Shown here piece by piece: positions 1 through 13,700 of a stretch of DNA of 64,000 nt. The DNA is from Muraenolepis orangiensis (taxonomy: Eukaryota > Chordata > Actinopteri > Gadiformes > Muraenolepididae). Each line of letters opens with the position of its first letter. Within the stretch, counting starts at the first letter, position 1. Made by a program: the position numbers and the translations under genes. Under the pieces are notes generated by a model. The model was not told the DNA's origin. It was given only the letters and a program-made list of their open reading frames with translations, and made no database searches. The stretch covers positions 17,747,727 through 17,811,726 of the forward strand of contig CM051015.1 in assembly GCA_027704905.1 (NCBI GenBank), given 5' to 3'.

Positions 1-56
1 CCTTGGATGTTGTCGTGCCCCGGTGTGCGTGCATGTGCCCGTGTCCATGTCCACAG

Positions 57-2562
57 CACGTGGTGGCTATCGACTCCAGGCCAATGAAGGCAAAGTTGTG
101 TACTACATACAGAAGGAGCTGGCAGAGTTCCCCTCAGCCACGAGGGCCGCAATGCAACGTAAGACCACAGAAAGACTGGGGACTAGGGAGCAGCTCCACT
201 CTGTAGTCACTGTGTCCCCATGTGTTGCGTGGGTTGCGGTGTGTTTGTGGGCGTTTTGGTTGAGCTTATGTGTTTTCGTGTTGGTGTTGGCGTACATCCA
301 TTCCACATCATCCTCATCTGGTTTTCACACTCATTATCGTAGCACTTCCCCCATGGGTTATTTTTTCATGCAGAAACAATTGTGAAGCTGCAATTTAAGC
401 TTGGCCTCCCTGTGAGGGACAATAGACTATTGTGGGTGGGTACACTCTACTTCATACATTGGTACATTTGTCCTACGTAATGTGAGACATGTCTCTTGGC
501 TTGTCAGAAATCCTTACAATCCGGTTACAGGAAGGGACTGTATATTACTACAAATATTAATATAACTACTGTTCAGAATTAAAGTGGTGTTCAAAGTACT
601 GGATGGATGACCTACTTTTACAATTTACCGGTTTAATGATTAAACCTTCTTTCCGATTAAACCTTCTTGTTCACTTCTTGTCCCAACAGCCAGTAGCCTT
701 TCAGAGCTGAGCTCACTCCACGAAGGAGGGAACATGGATTTCAGACAAACCTATCAAACGGTCCAGATGAAGGCACTCATGCCCATAGAGGACCTGGACG
801 ACCAATCAGCTCGCAGGGTGGCTCCGCCCACCCAGTGTCGCAGGGGGAGGCGGGTCAGAGGCAACTACTCGGACAACGAGCTGGACAGCAGGTCAGCGCT
901 CTGGGAACACCGTCAGGCTGTGACCGTGTTACCTAGTAGTAAACTACTTCTCAGATTCAATACATTTAAAATTAAAAAAATGTCATTGAACTGGCCATCA
1001 TTCACTTATTATTCACTTACATTCACTTAATGAACTCGAAGATGGGAGGAGGTTATGTTTGTTTGTCTGCCCTTTGGTTTGTTTGTCTGCCTGTGAGCAA
1101 TATAACAATAAAAGTTATGTATGGCATTTGACAAAACCTGGGGGTTAGATTACTTATGGGCCAAGGAAGGAGTCAATTTTAGATTTTTTTTTATTCAGAT
1201 CCAGGGGACTTTTTTGTATGGAGGTATGCGCCGTACTGGATGCCCTCTAGTAACAGAAATGTAATTAAGGGTTGTCCAAACTGTTGGGTCATAGTTGTTT
1301 ACTCTGGTGTGACTGCAGGTGGAATCCCCGCTCTGAACACCTGCAGAGGAAGACCCTGAGCAGCAGAGGGCGCACCGGCTCCCTGGACGAGCTGGAGGAG
1401 TTTGCCCGCTCGTACGGTGGCTCTCGTGCTCGCCAAGGGGAGCCCCGGGACCGGTACTACCCAGGCGGTAGCCCCCCTCGCCGCGCTTTCCACGGTGAGG
1501 AGGAGGAGGAGGACGATGAAGGCTGGCGCCGACGCAGCCCCTCACCTTCGCCGGAAAAGAGGAGGAGGGGCACGTGGGACAGCGACCTCCGACCGCCGCG
1601 CCCTTCAGACCGTCGCTACAACCGGGGCTACGACGACTGCTTCCTGACCAGCGTCCTGGACATCAAGGCCAGGAGTCGGGGGCGTGGCGGAGGGGGAGGG
1701 GGCAGGGCGGAGGAGGACAGCGACACCCCCTCCAAGGACAGCTCTAGGGGAAAGGGCAGCGACTGCTACTACAGCCGGTCACCGAGCAACCGTCCCGAGG
1801 AAGAAGACTCCCTGCCACCCTACTCGGAGCTGGAGGCGGAGCGGTGCCGCGTGGCTGACGAGACCTCCGACCGGCGCCGGCGCTATCGCACCGCAGAACC
1901 GCCCGCTGGTAATGACCGGTACCACCGGACCGTAGCGCCGGCCGGTACCGAGCGGTACAGGACAGCCGACCCGGCCAACGCCAGGCCCTTCTCTTACCTC
2001 CGTCCGCCCAAGCCACACCACGTCCTACCGGGAGGCCGAGAGGAGCAAGACAGAAACAGGAACCTGGTGAGTTACTTGTAGAACCAAACCCCACCCCCCC
2101 CACACTGGTGAGCGTTTTTAGATGGAATATCCCAACACAGTTCTAAATACAATAGTGAATGTTTAACCTGCTCTCTGGATAAAGTATGTTGTTGAACCGG
2201 TTACATCAATGTGTACATATCAGATTAGAACATTACATTACAACCTCGAACCTTCCCTTTAACTTTGAAACTAATACACACTTTTGATTCTATGCTTACC
2301 CGTAACCCGATTCGATCAGACGCAATGGATGACATTAATGCATTGTATCATTTTCTTCCATCATATAATCATATCATATCCAATATGCAGCATGCTCGTC
2401 TTGCATGCAGTACCACGATCAGTGTGAACACAGCGCAACATAGCGTAGAGCGACTCCGCTAACCCAGCATGTTCGTCGCGGTCGGTCTCTCTAACATGTG
2501 GCTCTCCATGTGTGCTTCCCAAACAGAGCAGTGCACTGAGCCGAGACACTCTCATTGTGTGA
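57..2562 (+). CDS. ildr2: Angulin-family receptor, ILDR2-like, C-terminal exons (5' end outside window)
   Basis: Four exons join in frame: 57-158, 690-891, 1319-2066 and 2527-2562, with AG acceptors and GT donors and phases 1, 2, 0. They encode only the cytoplasmic tail. Recognisable angulin (LSR/ILDR1/ILDR2) blocks are GGYRLQAN...YYIQKELAEF, LSELSSLHE..DFRQTYQ, GSLDELEEFARSYG and LPPYSELE. The last two, and the DFRQ block, resemble ILDR2 more than LSR. The final 12-codon exon gives ALSRDTLIV-stop, a hydrophobic C-terminus like the one angulins use for PDZ partners, and this ending is closer to LSR. Between the blocks the tail is Arg/Asp/Ser-rich and probably disordered. Angulins are single-pass proteins that recruit tricellulin to tricellular junctions. 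The gene lies head-to-tail with ildr1, 2.15 kb upstream. The family is sure; ILDR2 versus LSR is an inference. Confidence 0.8.
159..689 (+). other. Intron of the ILDR2-like gene, nothing recognised
   Basis: Begins with donor GTAAGA and ends with acceptor CCCAACAG. I see no coding exon or known repeat inside; the 120-aa reading frame running in from 23 is exon read-through. Confidence 0.6.
1030..1262 (+). repeat. Dispersed repeat copy 1, in intron of ILDR2-like gene
   Basis: This stretch shares a recognisable consensus with 12880-12986 plus 16320-16415, with 30970-31150 and with 31880-31970. Shared blocks are a gtttgtctg run, taacttaa/ataaaagttatgta, a gattacttatgggcca block, then atccaggggact and gaggtatgcgc. 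It is a degenerate interspersed repeat of unknown class. This copy matters because it shows the uninterrupted target of the hAT insertion at 12987-16319. Confidence 0.6.
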
Positions 2563-2806
2563 CCAAGCACCAGAGTGAGTCCGAGCACCCCCCCCTCCCC
2601 CCCTTCACACCCCACTTCCATCCCTAACGACTCTCACTCCATGCATTTCAAACCATCCGCTCCGTTGGTACAGTCCACCGGGTTGGTAGGCTGGTAGACT
2701 GACCTATCCATCATAGATCTGGGTGGACACTCCCACTGTTGGGTTGTTGCCACGTCACAGACATGTTTAGTGACATGACAATTTTGAAACGTCCTGTAAG
2801 GTCTAA

Positions 2807-2952
<146 letters not shown>

Positions 2953-3490
2953 GGTAGTATAATGTGACCCCTTTAACATGGAAAGGCCCAGGGTGAATAA
3001 TGCCAAAGGCCTTCGCTCCTTGAAGACACTCTGGAGGAAGAATCCAATGGAAATGGAGGGAAATCCATGAGGAAAGAATGAGAATGGAGAAAACGGAGCA
3101 AAGTGTGTACGCCTTATTACTTTACGCTGATGTCACCTACAGTACATATGGATGAATTCATGAATTAATATGTAGGGGCTTCTCCGCAGGTTGGAGGTTG
3201 TTCTAATGGTCCTTTTAGATCAGACACGTAATAAATAAACATCAATAAAGCCTTACAAAGGTTATGTGAGTGCCATTTAGTGTATCTGTGCCAAGATTTT
3301 GAATTATGATTCAGCCAATTCAATTGTTGCATTTTTTGTATGTTTTTTTTGTTTTTTTTACTACTACAGTACATTCCTTGTGTTGTGCAGGATTTAGCAG
3401 AAAGAGTTCACTGCACTTTGATCCTGATTTTTCAAAAATATGTTTTCTGTTCAGTTTGTATTTCTCACTCATTATGACACTGCTCAGGTT

Positions 3491-3496
<6 letters not shown>

Positions 3497-3546
<50 letters not shown>
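3497..3546. repeat. (GT)n microsatellite
   Basis: About 50 bp of uninterrupted GT dinucleotides following tttactct. Confidence 0.95.
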
Positions 3547-3547
<1 letters not shown>

Positions 3548-4713
3548 TGAGTGTGTGTGCTTTATATCTGATATGCCTGATGTACTCTGTGTAGCCAATA
3601 TGTATCATGCTATGACTGAAAATACATTGAAATGCTTGAAATGTACACTGAATCTATCCAAACCTATAAGTTACATTATGTACATAATATACAGGCCTCT
3701 GGGCTACGTCATGAGCTTTGGGTGTGTGCCACTGCGATATCTGTATTCCATGTGTTCTGATATAAAACACTATCATCTATCCATAAATATCTATCCATCT
3801 GTGTGTGTGGTCACTATTTCTGATTACAACTTTGATAATGTGTGTTTACCCTGGACACGGAGCAAGCTTTCCTATCTGTCGCTTATCAAAAATCTACAAC
3901 GCAAAAATAAACACTTCTACAGTATACACGCTTCACAATACGTGCTATACACTCAACCCTCAAACACATACCTGATGATACCTACCATAGCAGGTAAAGA
4001 GTAAACATGACACAGCTACAAATGGAAATCATTTCAATGAATAAACTCTTTCTAGTGTCACTCACAGTATTAAGGAAAGCACATCAACACAGAAGACAGA
4101 GTTCGAAATGATGCCAAATGGTTAAAACCTGCAGGGTTATCTTTGAAGTAGGCTGCAGGCTACCTATTGATGAGAGAGCGGTAGGTACTCGAGTTCAGTT
4201 CAGGAAGCAGAAGAAGAAGTGTTTTGAATAAACTGAATAGAAGCCCGGAGAGACGCAAAACAACAAAGCCCTACCCCATTTACTGCTATGCATTTTATTC
4301 AACGGGCCACATATATATCACCAACACTAAGATACGTTTTGGGCGCGGTTAACAGTGGTCGTTTCTGTTTGACCACCAGCAGCCTTCTTTAGTCTCCGTT
4401 GTATTCCATGTTTAAGCTCCTTTCTCCATGGAGATATCCACCTGTTGTTGCGAGGCGGGGTCAGTGATGTCACCTGGGGGATGGGACGGCAGTATCGCAG
4501 TGAGAAAGTTGTGCGCCGCCAAGCTATGGATTACTCAGGACTCAGCCCTGCGGATCGCACGGACCAACTACTACCGTCTTAAAGGAGCAATAATAATAAT
4601 GTCGATTGGTGTATACGCAACGGAGAAGTCTGGATGCTTTGTATTTACTCGACACATCGACTTTTGAGACGTAAAGTTGCCCTCGCTTCCGCGATACGAC
4701 TGGGAACAACTAG

Positions 4714-7700
4714 ATGGGAAATATGATACTGGTCGCGCTTCTGCTGATGGCTCACCTGCCCAAAGGTAACACTGTTTTTTAAACGTTTTAAAAACTTGTT
4801 TTAAAACGTAGGATAACCAAGTTTAATGCCCCCACCCCCTCCTTCGGGAGTTTTACGGTCGTTTAACACGCCGACCAACACTTTATCGATTGTAGGATTT
4901 AGGGCCTAGAAACATTGACAAACTGTACCGAATGGGACCAGTTAATAATCGACAGGTGTAAACAAGACAGAGGCCAGTCGCGCGACAGGTGACAATATAT
5001 AACGTAGTGAAATAACTAAAACGAATTCCAATCAATTGGCCTTTATGTGATTCGATTGATTACTGAAACCCTCTTTTTTTATATAATGTAGGCATACCCT
5101 TGTCTCCGATTAGCCTTGAGCGAGAGCTGTAACCATTGCATATGATTGACGGCAGCAATTACAGTTAAAATACATACCGGTAGTTGTGCGTTTGTACTTC
5201 TGGATATAAGCTCACATGCTACCAGTTTGGTCAGATTCTTATCCTATTTACTCACGTAATGGTCTTTAAAGTCCATGAAGCATTACAGTTACGTGAAGGC
5301 TTACAAACAAGGAGCCCTGGATTTTTATTTTTGTCTTATATTTCCCTGTTATTTCACGCATAGATGCTTGATTTCTTAAATGGGTGAAGAGTTTCATGAC
5401 CTTAAATGACCAGTCCACACTGTAAGATAACGGATTCACAGTCATTACATAGGCCTAGACTACTATGTATTACATATTGACGCAGGCCTTGTTCATACTT
5501 AGTTCATGTACATTTGTTTGTTGTCATTTAAAATGAGTTGTCTTCGTATCATTCACTAAAATGTGTTAACATGCCTTCTTTTGCCCATCAACTGATCTCT
5601 GTATCAGAGCTGTTGGCCATCCAGGTGATTGTTCCAGAAACGGAGAGGAGTACGTTTCTCTTTGGGTCTGTAATCCTCCGCTGTGACTACACCACCTCAG
5701 CCAACCCTCAAGAAGTCCTGGTGACCTGGAGATACAAGTCTTTCTGTAAAGACCCTGTGCTCGAGTACTACTCCACAGGTGAGCGAGGCTTGTGTGGTTT
5801 GGAAAGAAAACAAATCCCCCCAAAAGCATTAAGAAGACACACGCACAACAGCCAGGTTACTGACAGTATACTGTCCTTGGCTAAAAACCGTTTGGGAAGC
5901 AACGCGAGTATAACATGGTGGGAGTTTCTCCAGACTCGTGGCCACGAGGCAGATGAGAAATGTTCCAAAAAGTGCACATTTTTGGCATGGAGTTGAAAAT
6001 AATCTCATTCATGGGGCTGTTGGTCGTGCTTGGCCAAACTTTCTAAATAACAAACTATTTAGGGAATATCTATTCCATCCAGCCCATATAATCCTCTTAA
6101 TTTTGTCCTTTGGCTCTGTTACCTCCCCAATCAAAGGTGTTTTGTAATTCCTTGTATGAAGTTTGCATCTCCTCCCCCCCCCCCCCAGTTGATTAGTGTT
6201 ATATAATGTTGCATGTGCATCGCCAATCAACCACTGAACCCTCTCACTGCTTCAATGTGTGAATAACATGCCTTCACTACTGATCAATTTAGCCCCCCAG
6301 TCTATGTCATCATGTTAATTAACTGAGAAGAACCCCCTTTTGGTTTCTCTATATCACACCTAAATCATGTGTGGTATTTCCCCATCGACGTTATGTAGAG
6401 TCATTTGAAGATGTATTGTAACCTGCTGCCAGTGTTCACGCTCCGCTCAACCAAATGCTTTTGGTGTGTCTTACACAGAATTCTTTTTCATCACTAGTCA
6501 AGTCAAGTCAAGTCAAGTTTATTGTCACTTCACAGTTTACAGTTTAGTATAAAGCAGTGATGTGAAAATCTTGTGTGCAATACCCGACGACAGACAGCAG
6601 TTATAAATAAGATAAAATAAAAATAGAATAAAAAATAGAATAAAGAATATAATAGTAAAAATAAAAAATGCAATTTATAAAATGCAAAAATCAGCACAGA
6701 AAAGAGCAATATATATATATATATATAAATCAATGTAATAAAATATACATTGTTATATGTTATACGCCCTTGTTCAGCAGCCTGATGGCCTGACTGTGGA
6801 AGCTATCTCTAAGCCTATTTGTACGACACTTGATACTGCGGTATCGCCTGCCTGACGGTAATAGTGAGTAAAGTTCGTGGCTGGGGTGGGCAATGTATTT
6901 TATGATTCTTTTGGCCTTGGCCACGCACCGCTGGTTGTAAATGTCCAGGAGGGAGGGGAGCTCACCTCCAACAATATACTGGGCCGTCCGCACCACCCTT
7001 TGAAGCGCTCTGCGCTCGAGTGCCGTGCAGTTCCCGTACCAGGCGGTGATACACCCTGTCAGAACACTCTCGATGGTGCCGTTGTAGAATGTTCTCAGGA
7101 TGCGGGGGCCCATGCTGAATTTCTTCAGACGCCTGAGAAAATACAGGCGTTGTTGGGCCTTTTTCACCACGTATGTGGTGTGCGTGGACCATGTGAGGTC
7201 CTCGGAGATGTGCACGCCGAGGAACTTGAAGCTGCTGACCCTCTCTACTGCAACGCCGTCGATGGAGATAGGGCTGTGCTCTCCCCTCTGCCTCCTGAAG
7301 TCCACGATCAGCTCCTTGGTCTTCTTGACGTTGAGGGCGAGGCTGTTCTCCTGGCACCACTGCTCCAGCGATCCGACCTCCTCCCTGTAGGCTGTCTCGC
7401 CGGCGATCAGGCCCATCACTGTCGTGTCGTCAGCAAACTTGACGATGACGTTGGAGCTGTGCATAGCCATGCAGTCGTGGGTGTAGAGGGAGTAGAGGAG
7501 AGGGCTCAGCACGCATCCCTGGGGGGCTCCCGTGTTGAGGGTCACTGGCTCTGATGTGGTGCTGCCCATCCTCACCACCTGGCGGCGGTCCGACAGGAGG
7601 TTCAGTATCCAGCTGCACATGGATGGGGGTACGCCTAGACCTCTCAGCTTGGTGTCGAGCTTGGCAGGAACTATTGTGTTGAATGCTGAGCTGTAGTCCA

Positions 7701-10700
7701 CAAACAGCATTCGCACATAACAGTTCTTCCCCTCCAGGTGGGAAAGGGCAGTGTGGAGGGCCATGGCAATTGCGTCGTCCGTGGATCTATTTTGACGATA
7801 TGCAAATTGCCATGGGTCCAGCGTGGTAGGTAACACGGAGCAAATAAAGTCCTTGACCAACCTCTCGAAGCATTTGCTAACGATCGAGGTGAGGGCCACA
7901 GGTCTGTAGTCATTCAGGCATGTTACCTTGGTTTGTTTAGGGACAGGCACGATGGTGGATATCTTGAAGACCGCGGGGACAACAGCCTGGGACAGGGAGA
8001 GGTTGAAGATGTCTGCAAAGACTCCTGCCAACTGGTCTGCGCATGCTCTGAGGACGCGGCCCGGGATGTCGTCGGGGCCTGCCGCCTTACGGATGTTCAG
8101 CCGCTTAAAGGTGCGGCGCACATCCGCCTCCGAGATGCGCAGCTGGCTGGTCTCCCCAGTCGGTGCTGGCTTCGGCGGGCTGCCGTTTACGTCGAACCGA
8201 GCAAAAAATGTATTTAGCTCTCCTGGGAGGGAGGTAGAGGAGTTCTCTACACAACTGGTTCTCCCTCTGAAGTTCGTTATCTTCTGCAGCCCCTGCCACA
8301 TACCCCTCGCATCGTGTTTCTTGAATTTATCTTCCACTCTGTCCTTATACTCCCGCTTGGCAGTGACGATGGTCTTACGGAGGTCGTAACGGGCTCTCGT
8401 ATATTCCTCCGTATTCCCGGAACCAAAGGCGGCGTTACGCGCATGTAGGGCAGCGCGAACATCGCCGTTAATCCACGGTTTCTGGTTGGGATGTATCCGA
8501 ACCGACTTGGTCGGGACAACGTCATCTATGCACTTCTTGATGAACCCGGTGACCGACGACGCGTACTCGTTGATGTTATTGTTATTGAGACAGACAGACA
8601 GAGAGAGAGGACGCTGGCACGCTTTGGTTGCCGCTTCTCCCTCCGTCTAACCTCCGTCCAGCTACAGTATCTGGATTACCATTTCTTGGATTAACATCAA
8701 TTACCATCTGTTTTGCGACTGTCAATCTTGGATTACCATCTGCCCTCAACAAACACTCGGCCACCGGCCCAGAACTCACCTGTATCCAGCCGGACTTCTA
8801 TTCCACCACCGCTCGCTGGAAGGTAGACCCCGGACAGGCTTCCACCTGTCCCGGTGCGGTTAGCCCATGTCTGGCTGGGACCGCTGCCTTCCACAACCCC
8901 CGAAGATCACCGCCGCACCCGCGGCTGAAGGCAGACCCGGCAGGCCTCCACCTGTCCCGGTCCTGTTTTCACCATGGCACTGCGTTACACAGCGGCGCAG
9001 CTCCTCCTGCTTAACCATCGATCGCCTCCTCCCGCGCAACTCATCTCAGCAATAAAAGACTTCGGACTGCTACAACGCCACCGCTACATCCACAGAAGCT
9101 CCCGTCGCAAGTTTTTCTATAAATCCACCGCCATAAACATTATCCCATCTCTCTGCTCCAATTTAGAAAGCCCCCGCACTTCCGCCTCCCGTCATCACAA
9201 CAACTCACGTCATCAGATCAATCCCCACGTGAACCCCTTAAACCTCCGCCCACTACCCACTTCCGCCAACTCAACTTCAAAACAAAAGTCCCTGAAATTC
9301 ACCCTGTTTAACACAAGATCCCTCAGCAATAAAAGTCTCATTCTCAACGAGCTCATTATTGACAATAAACTGGACTTCCTCTGCGTAACTGAAACATGGC
9401 AACAGCCACTGGACTACTTCTACCTCAACCAAACTACACCCCCAGGATACAGCTATCTGGAAAAACCCCGCCAGGACGGTCGTGGTGGTGGAATAGCTGT
9501 ATTTCACCACCAGTCAATCACTACAACTGCACTATCCCTCCCCACCCCTCCCTCATTCGAACACCTCACTTTTAAATTACCTGGTCCCAAACCCCTGGTC
9601 ACTGCCGTCATCTATCGCCCCCCCTCCAAGCCAATCCCAGAATTTCTCTCTGACCTATCTGAATTCTTAACCCAGCTCTTTGCCATTTCACCATCTGTAC
9701 TGCTGCTCGGCGACTTTAACATCCACGTCGACTCCATAACCTGCACCCACACCACTGAATTCATGGACATCTTAGATTATTTAATATATTTAGATATCAC
9801 CCAACACATTGATTTCCCCACCCATAACAAAGGACACACCCTCGACCTAGTCTGCACCTCTGGCATCTCCATTAACAACCTCTCCACCACCGACCTCACC
9901 ATCTCTGACCACCTAGCCATCACCCTAGACGTCAACATCCCCCCCCACCCCGTTAAACAGCAACGCACCATATCCTTTCGAAACCTCAAATCCATCAACC
10001 TTCCCTCCCTCTCTGCTGCCCTAACCAACGCCATTTCCAACACCATCCCCACCCCGAACGTCTCCCCCACTGACCTAGTCAACTTCTACAATAACACACT
10101 CTCATCCTGTCTTGATGACATCGCCCCCATCAGAACCAAACTCGTCTCCTTCACTCACTCCGCCCCCTGGTACACTAGCGAACTCCGTCACCTCAAAACT
10201 CAGGGCCGCCAACTGGAACGCTTATCCAAAAAAACCGGACTCACCATTCACCTCGATGCCTACAAACTTCACCAACAACAATATACAGAAGCACTCAATC
10301 ACGCACGATCCTCCCACTACTCCTCCATCATCCGTACCGGCTCCAACAACCCCAGAACACTCTTCTTCACCATAAACAAACTGCTCAAACCCATAGACAC
10401 TACCAGCAATTCCTTCACCACCAGCACCTGCAACTCCTTCCTGTCATTCTTCCAGACTAAAATTGACAACATCCACACACAGCTAGCTGCCTCCGCCCCC
10501 TCCTCTCCTCCCGGTTTTCAGCCCACCGACCCCCCCCCTCCACTCCATCCACTTTCATCTTTCACCCCCATCACCGAATCCGACCTACTCTCCCTAGTCA
10601 CTAGTATGAAACCCACTACCTGTGCCCTTGACCCCATCCCCTCTTCCCTCGTTAAGGACTGCCTCCCCTCACTCTCCCCACTCCTCACTACCATCATTAA

Positions 10701-13700
10701 CTCCTCCCTGGCCATCGGCTCCGTCCCCCCCTCACTCAAGCTTGCTACCATCACCCCCATACTGAAAAAACCCGGCCTTGACCCCGGTAACCCCATCAAC
10801 TTCCGTCCTATTTCCAACCTCCCCTACATGTCCAAAATGCTCGAACGTGTCACCGCTTCACAAATTAAAGCCCACCTTGACACAAATAACCTTCACGAAC
10901 CCTTCCAGTCCGGCTTCCGCACTAGACACAGCACGGAAACCGCCCTCCTCAAGGTTACCAATGACATACTTCTCTCTGCCGACTCCGGCTCCCTCACCAT
11001 CCTCATCCTCCTCGACCTCACCGCTGCCTTTGACACTATAGACCACTCCATCCTCCTCTCCCGCCTCCAGCACTTCATTGGTATCACTGGCACCGCCCTC
11101 TCCTGGCTCACCTCCTACCTCTCCGACCGCCACCAATACATCTCCATCAATAACTGTCAATCCTCCACTGCCCCAGTCACTCACGGTGTCCCCCAGGGTT
11201 CTGTACTTGGTCCCCTACTCTTTATCATATACATCCTTCCCCTCGGTCAGATCCTTCGCCACCACGGGCTCCGCTTTCACTGTTATGCCGACGACACTCA
11301 GCTATATCTCTCCGCCAAAGCTATCACCCCAGCCACCCACGCCACCCTCTCCGCCTGCCTCAGTGACATTAAAACCTGGATGCAAACAAACTTTCTCAAA
11401 CTCAACAGCAATAAAACAGAAATCCTTATTATTGGCCCTACCTCCCTCACCCGCTCTGCACAAAATTTCACCCTTAACATAGACGGCTCCATCATCACCC
11501 CCTCCACCCAGATCCGCAACCTCGGCCTCATCCTCGACCCCACCCTCTCTTTCCTTCCCCATGCAAATCACATCACCAAAACCGCTTTCTTCCACCTCCG
11601 GAACATTGCCCGCCTCCGCCCCTCCCTATCCTTCCCTGCTGCTGAAACCCTCATCCACGCATTCATCACTTCCAGACTCGATTACTGCAACAGCATTCTG
11701 TATGGCTCAACTCACAAAATCATACATAAACTCCAATATGTCCAGAACTCTGCCGCCCGCCTCCTCACCTCCACCCGCCGCCGAGACCACATCACCCCTG
11801 TCCTACACAACCTCCACTGGCTCCCAGTCAAACACCGGATACATTTCAAGATTCTACTCCTCACCTACAAAGCCCTCAATAACCAGGCCCCCCCCTACCT
11901 CTCCCACCTCCTCCCCCGCCACGTCCCCACCCGCAGCCTCAGGTCCGGAGACACTAACCGCTTGACGATCCCCAGGACCAATCTCCGGACCTGGGGCGAC
12001 CGGGCCTTCTCCGTGGCCGCACCCACCCTCTGGAACGCTCTCCCCATCAACATCCGCCAAGCACCCACCTTATCATCCTTTAAACAGGCCCTCAAGAGCC
12101 ACCTCTTCAACCTCGCCTTCACCCAGTAACCTCCACTCCTCACCTCCACATCCCACTGTCCCCACCATGTATGTCAATGTTTGTAAATGTGTGCAAAGTT
12201 TGTAAAGCGGCTTTGGGTACTCAGAAAAGCGCTATATAAAATAAATGTATTATTATTATTATTATTATTGTCCGAGGCAACGCGGAACATGTGCCAGTCA
12301 GCGTGATCAAAACAATCCTGCAGCGTAGAATCTGATTGGTCCGACCAGCATTGGACCTCCCTCACAGCGATCGGTTGCTGCTTCAGTCTCTGCCTATAGG
12401 CGGGGAGTAGCTGGATAGAGCGGTGATCTGATTTGCCAAACGGTGGGCGGAGGAGGGCCTTGTAGCCATCACGGAAGGGAGTGTAGCAGTGGTCGAGGAT
12501 CCGCTCGCCCCGTGTGTTGCTCTTTATGTGTTGGTAGAACTTCGGGAGAACCTTCTTCAGGTTCGCCTTGTTGAAGTCCCCCGCCACGATGAGAGCAGCC
12601 TCGGGGTGTGCCGACTCCTGTTCGCTGATAGCCCCGTACAGTTCCTTCAGCGCTGTGTCCGTGTTGGCTTGTGGGGGAATGTAAACAGCGGTCACGGTTA
12701 CCGCTGTAAACTCCCGAGGTAGCCAGTATTTGGAAAGTGTTGATCCTCAATGTTGCAAGAAATGTAGAAAATGTCAGCTGCAAAGTCGTGAGATGATATT
12801 GTCTCAAAAAGGCTAAGTAAATCGACACAATTTGAGAAATAACAAATGTAAACAATTGATCTTTACCTTCGCCAATCAAAGATTGGGCGGCAGTAATGTT
12901 TTCTCCCGGTTTGTCTGTTCACAAGATAACTTAATAAGTTATGTATGGAATTTGGAAACAGAACGTGGTGGATAGATGACTTATGGTAAGGTGGCCAGAT
13001 TTTCTAAATTAAAACCGGGGACATTTTGAGTTTTGCGGTCAATATATCATTAACATATCCAATTTTCTTCACTTTTAAAGAAAAAAGGGGGACAATTCTG
13101 GTTCAATGTAATTCGAAAATGTTAACTGTTGTGCTGTAATAAACTGATGTGTAGACATACTGATACAACTGTGTACTAACTAATTACCATAAATGCACTA
13201 ACTAATTAATGAAATCTACCATGGTAAGTGCGGAGTAAAGTATTAACTCACTTATTGAGTTTTCCATAGTTAATAACAAAACATTTTCAAACTACATAGG
13301 TTATAGCCTCAAGTTTATTTGATAATTAACATATGTACAAGATATATAGAGACAACAGACAAGTAACACTAGCAGAATGACACACTATCAAAGACACTTC
13401 AACAGAGAGACACAACTGTCAAACACAATATGACAGACACACTGGGACAAACAGATAAAACAAAGCCAGAACTGTCCCATCTGTATCTGTCCTGGTATTC
13501 TGGATGGAATAAGATCAAAAGAGAACATGAGAAAAGGAAAATACTGAGATAATACATGTAAAATACTTAACAATATAATAAATAAGATGAGATTTCTAAG
13601 TACATAAAAACTTCTACTAACCTAATCTCTGTACTTTTCAGAAGAGTGAATTTTCTTTAAGATTGCTTTGTCTTTGGCCAGCTTCTCCATGAACTCCTGG

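Noticed and set aside
3306..4004. A 232-aa plus-strand frame
   Set aside because: It runs through a GT repeat, has no recognisable domain or splice context, and its composition matches surrounding noncoding DNA.
6877..7554. A 225-aa plus-strand frame
   Set aside because: Antisense shadow of the minus-strand LINE reverse transcriptase.
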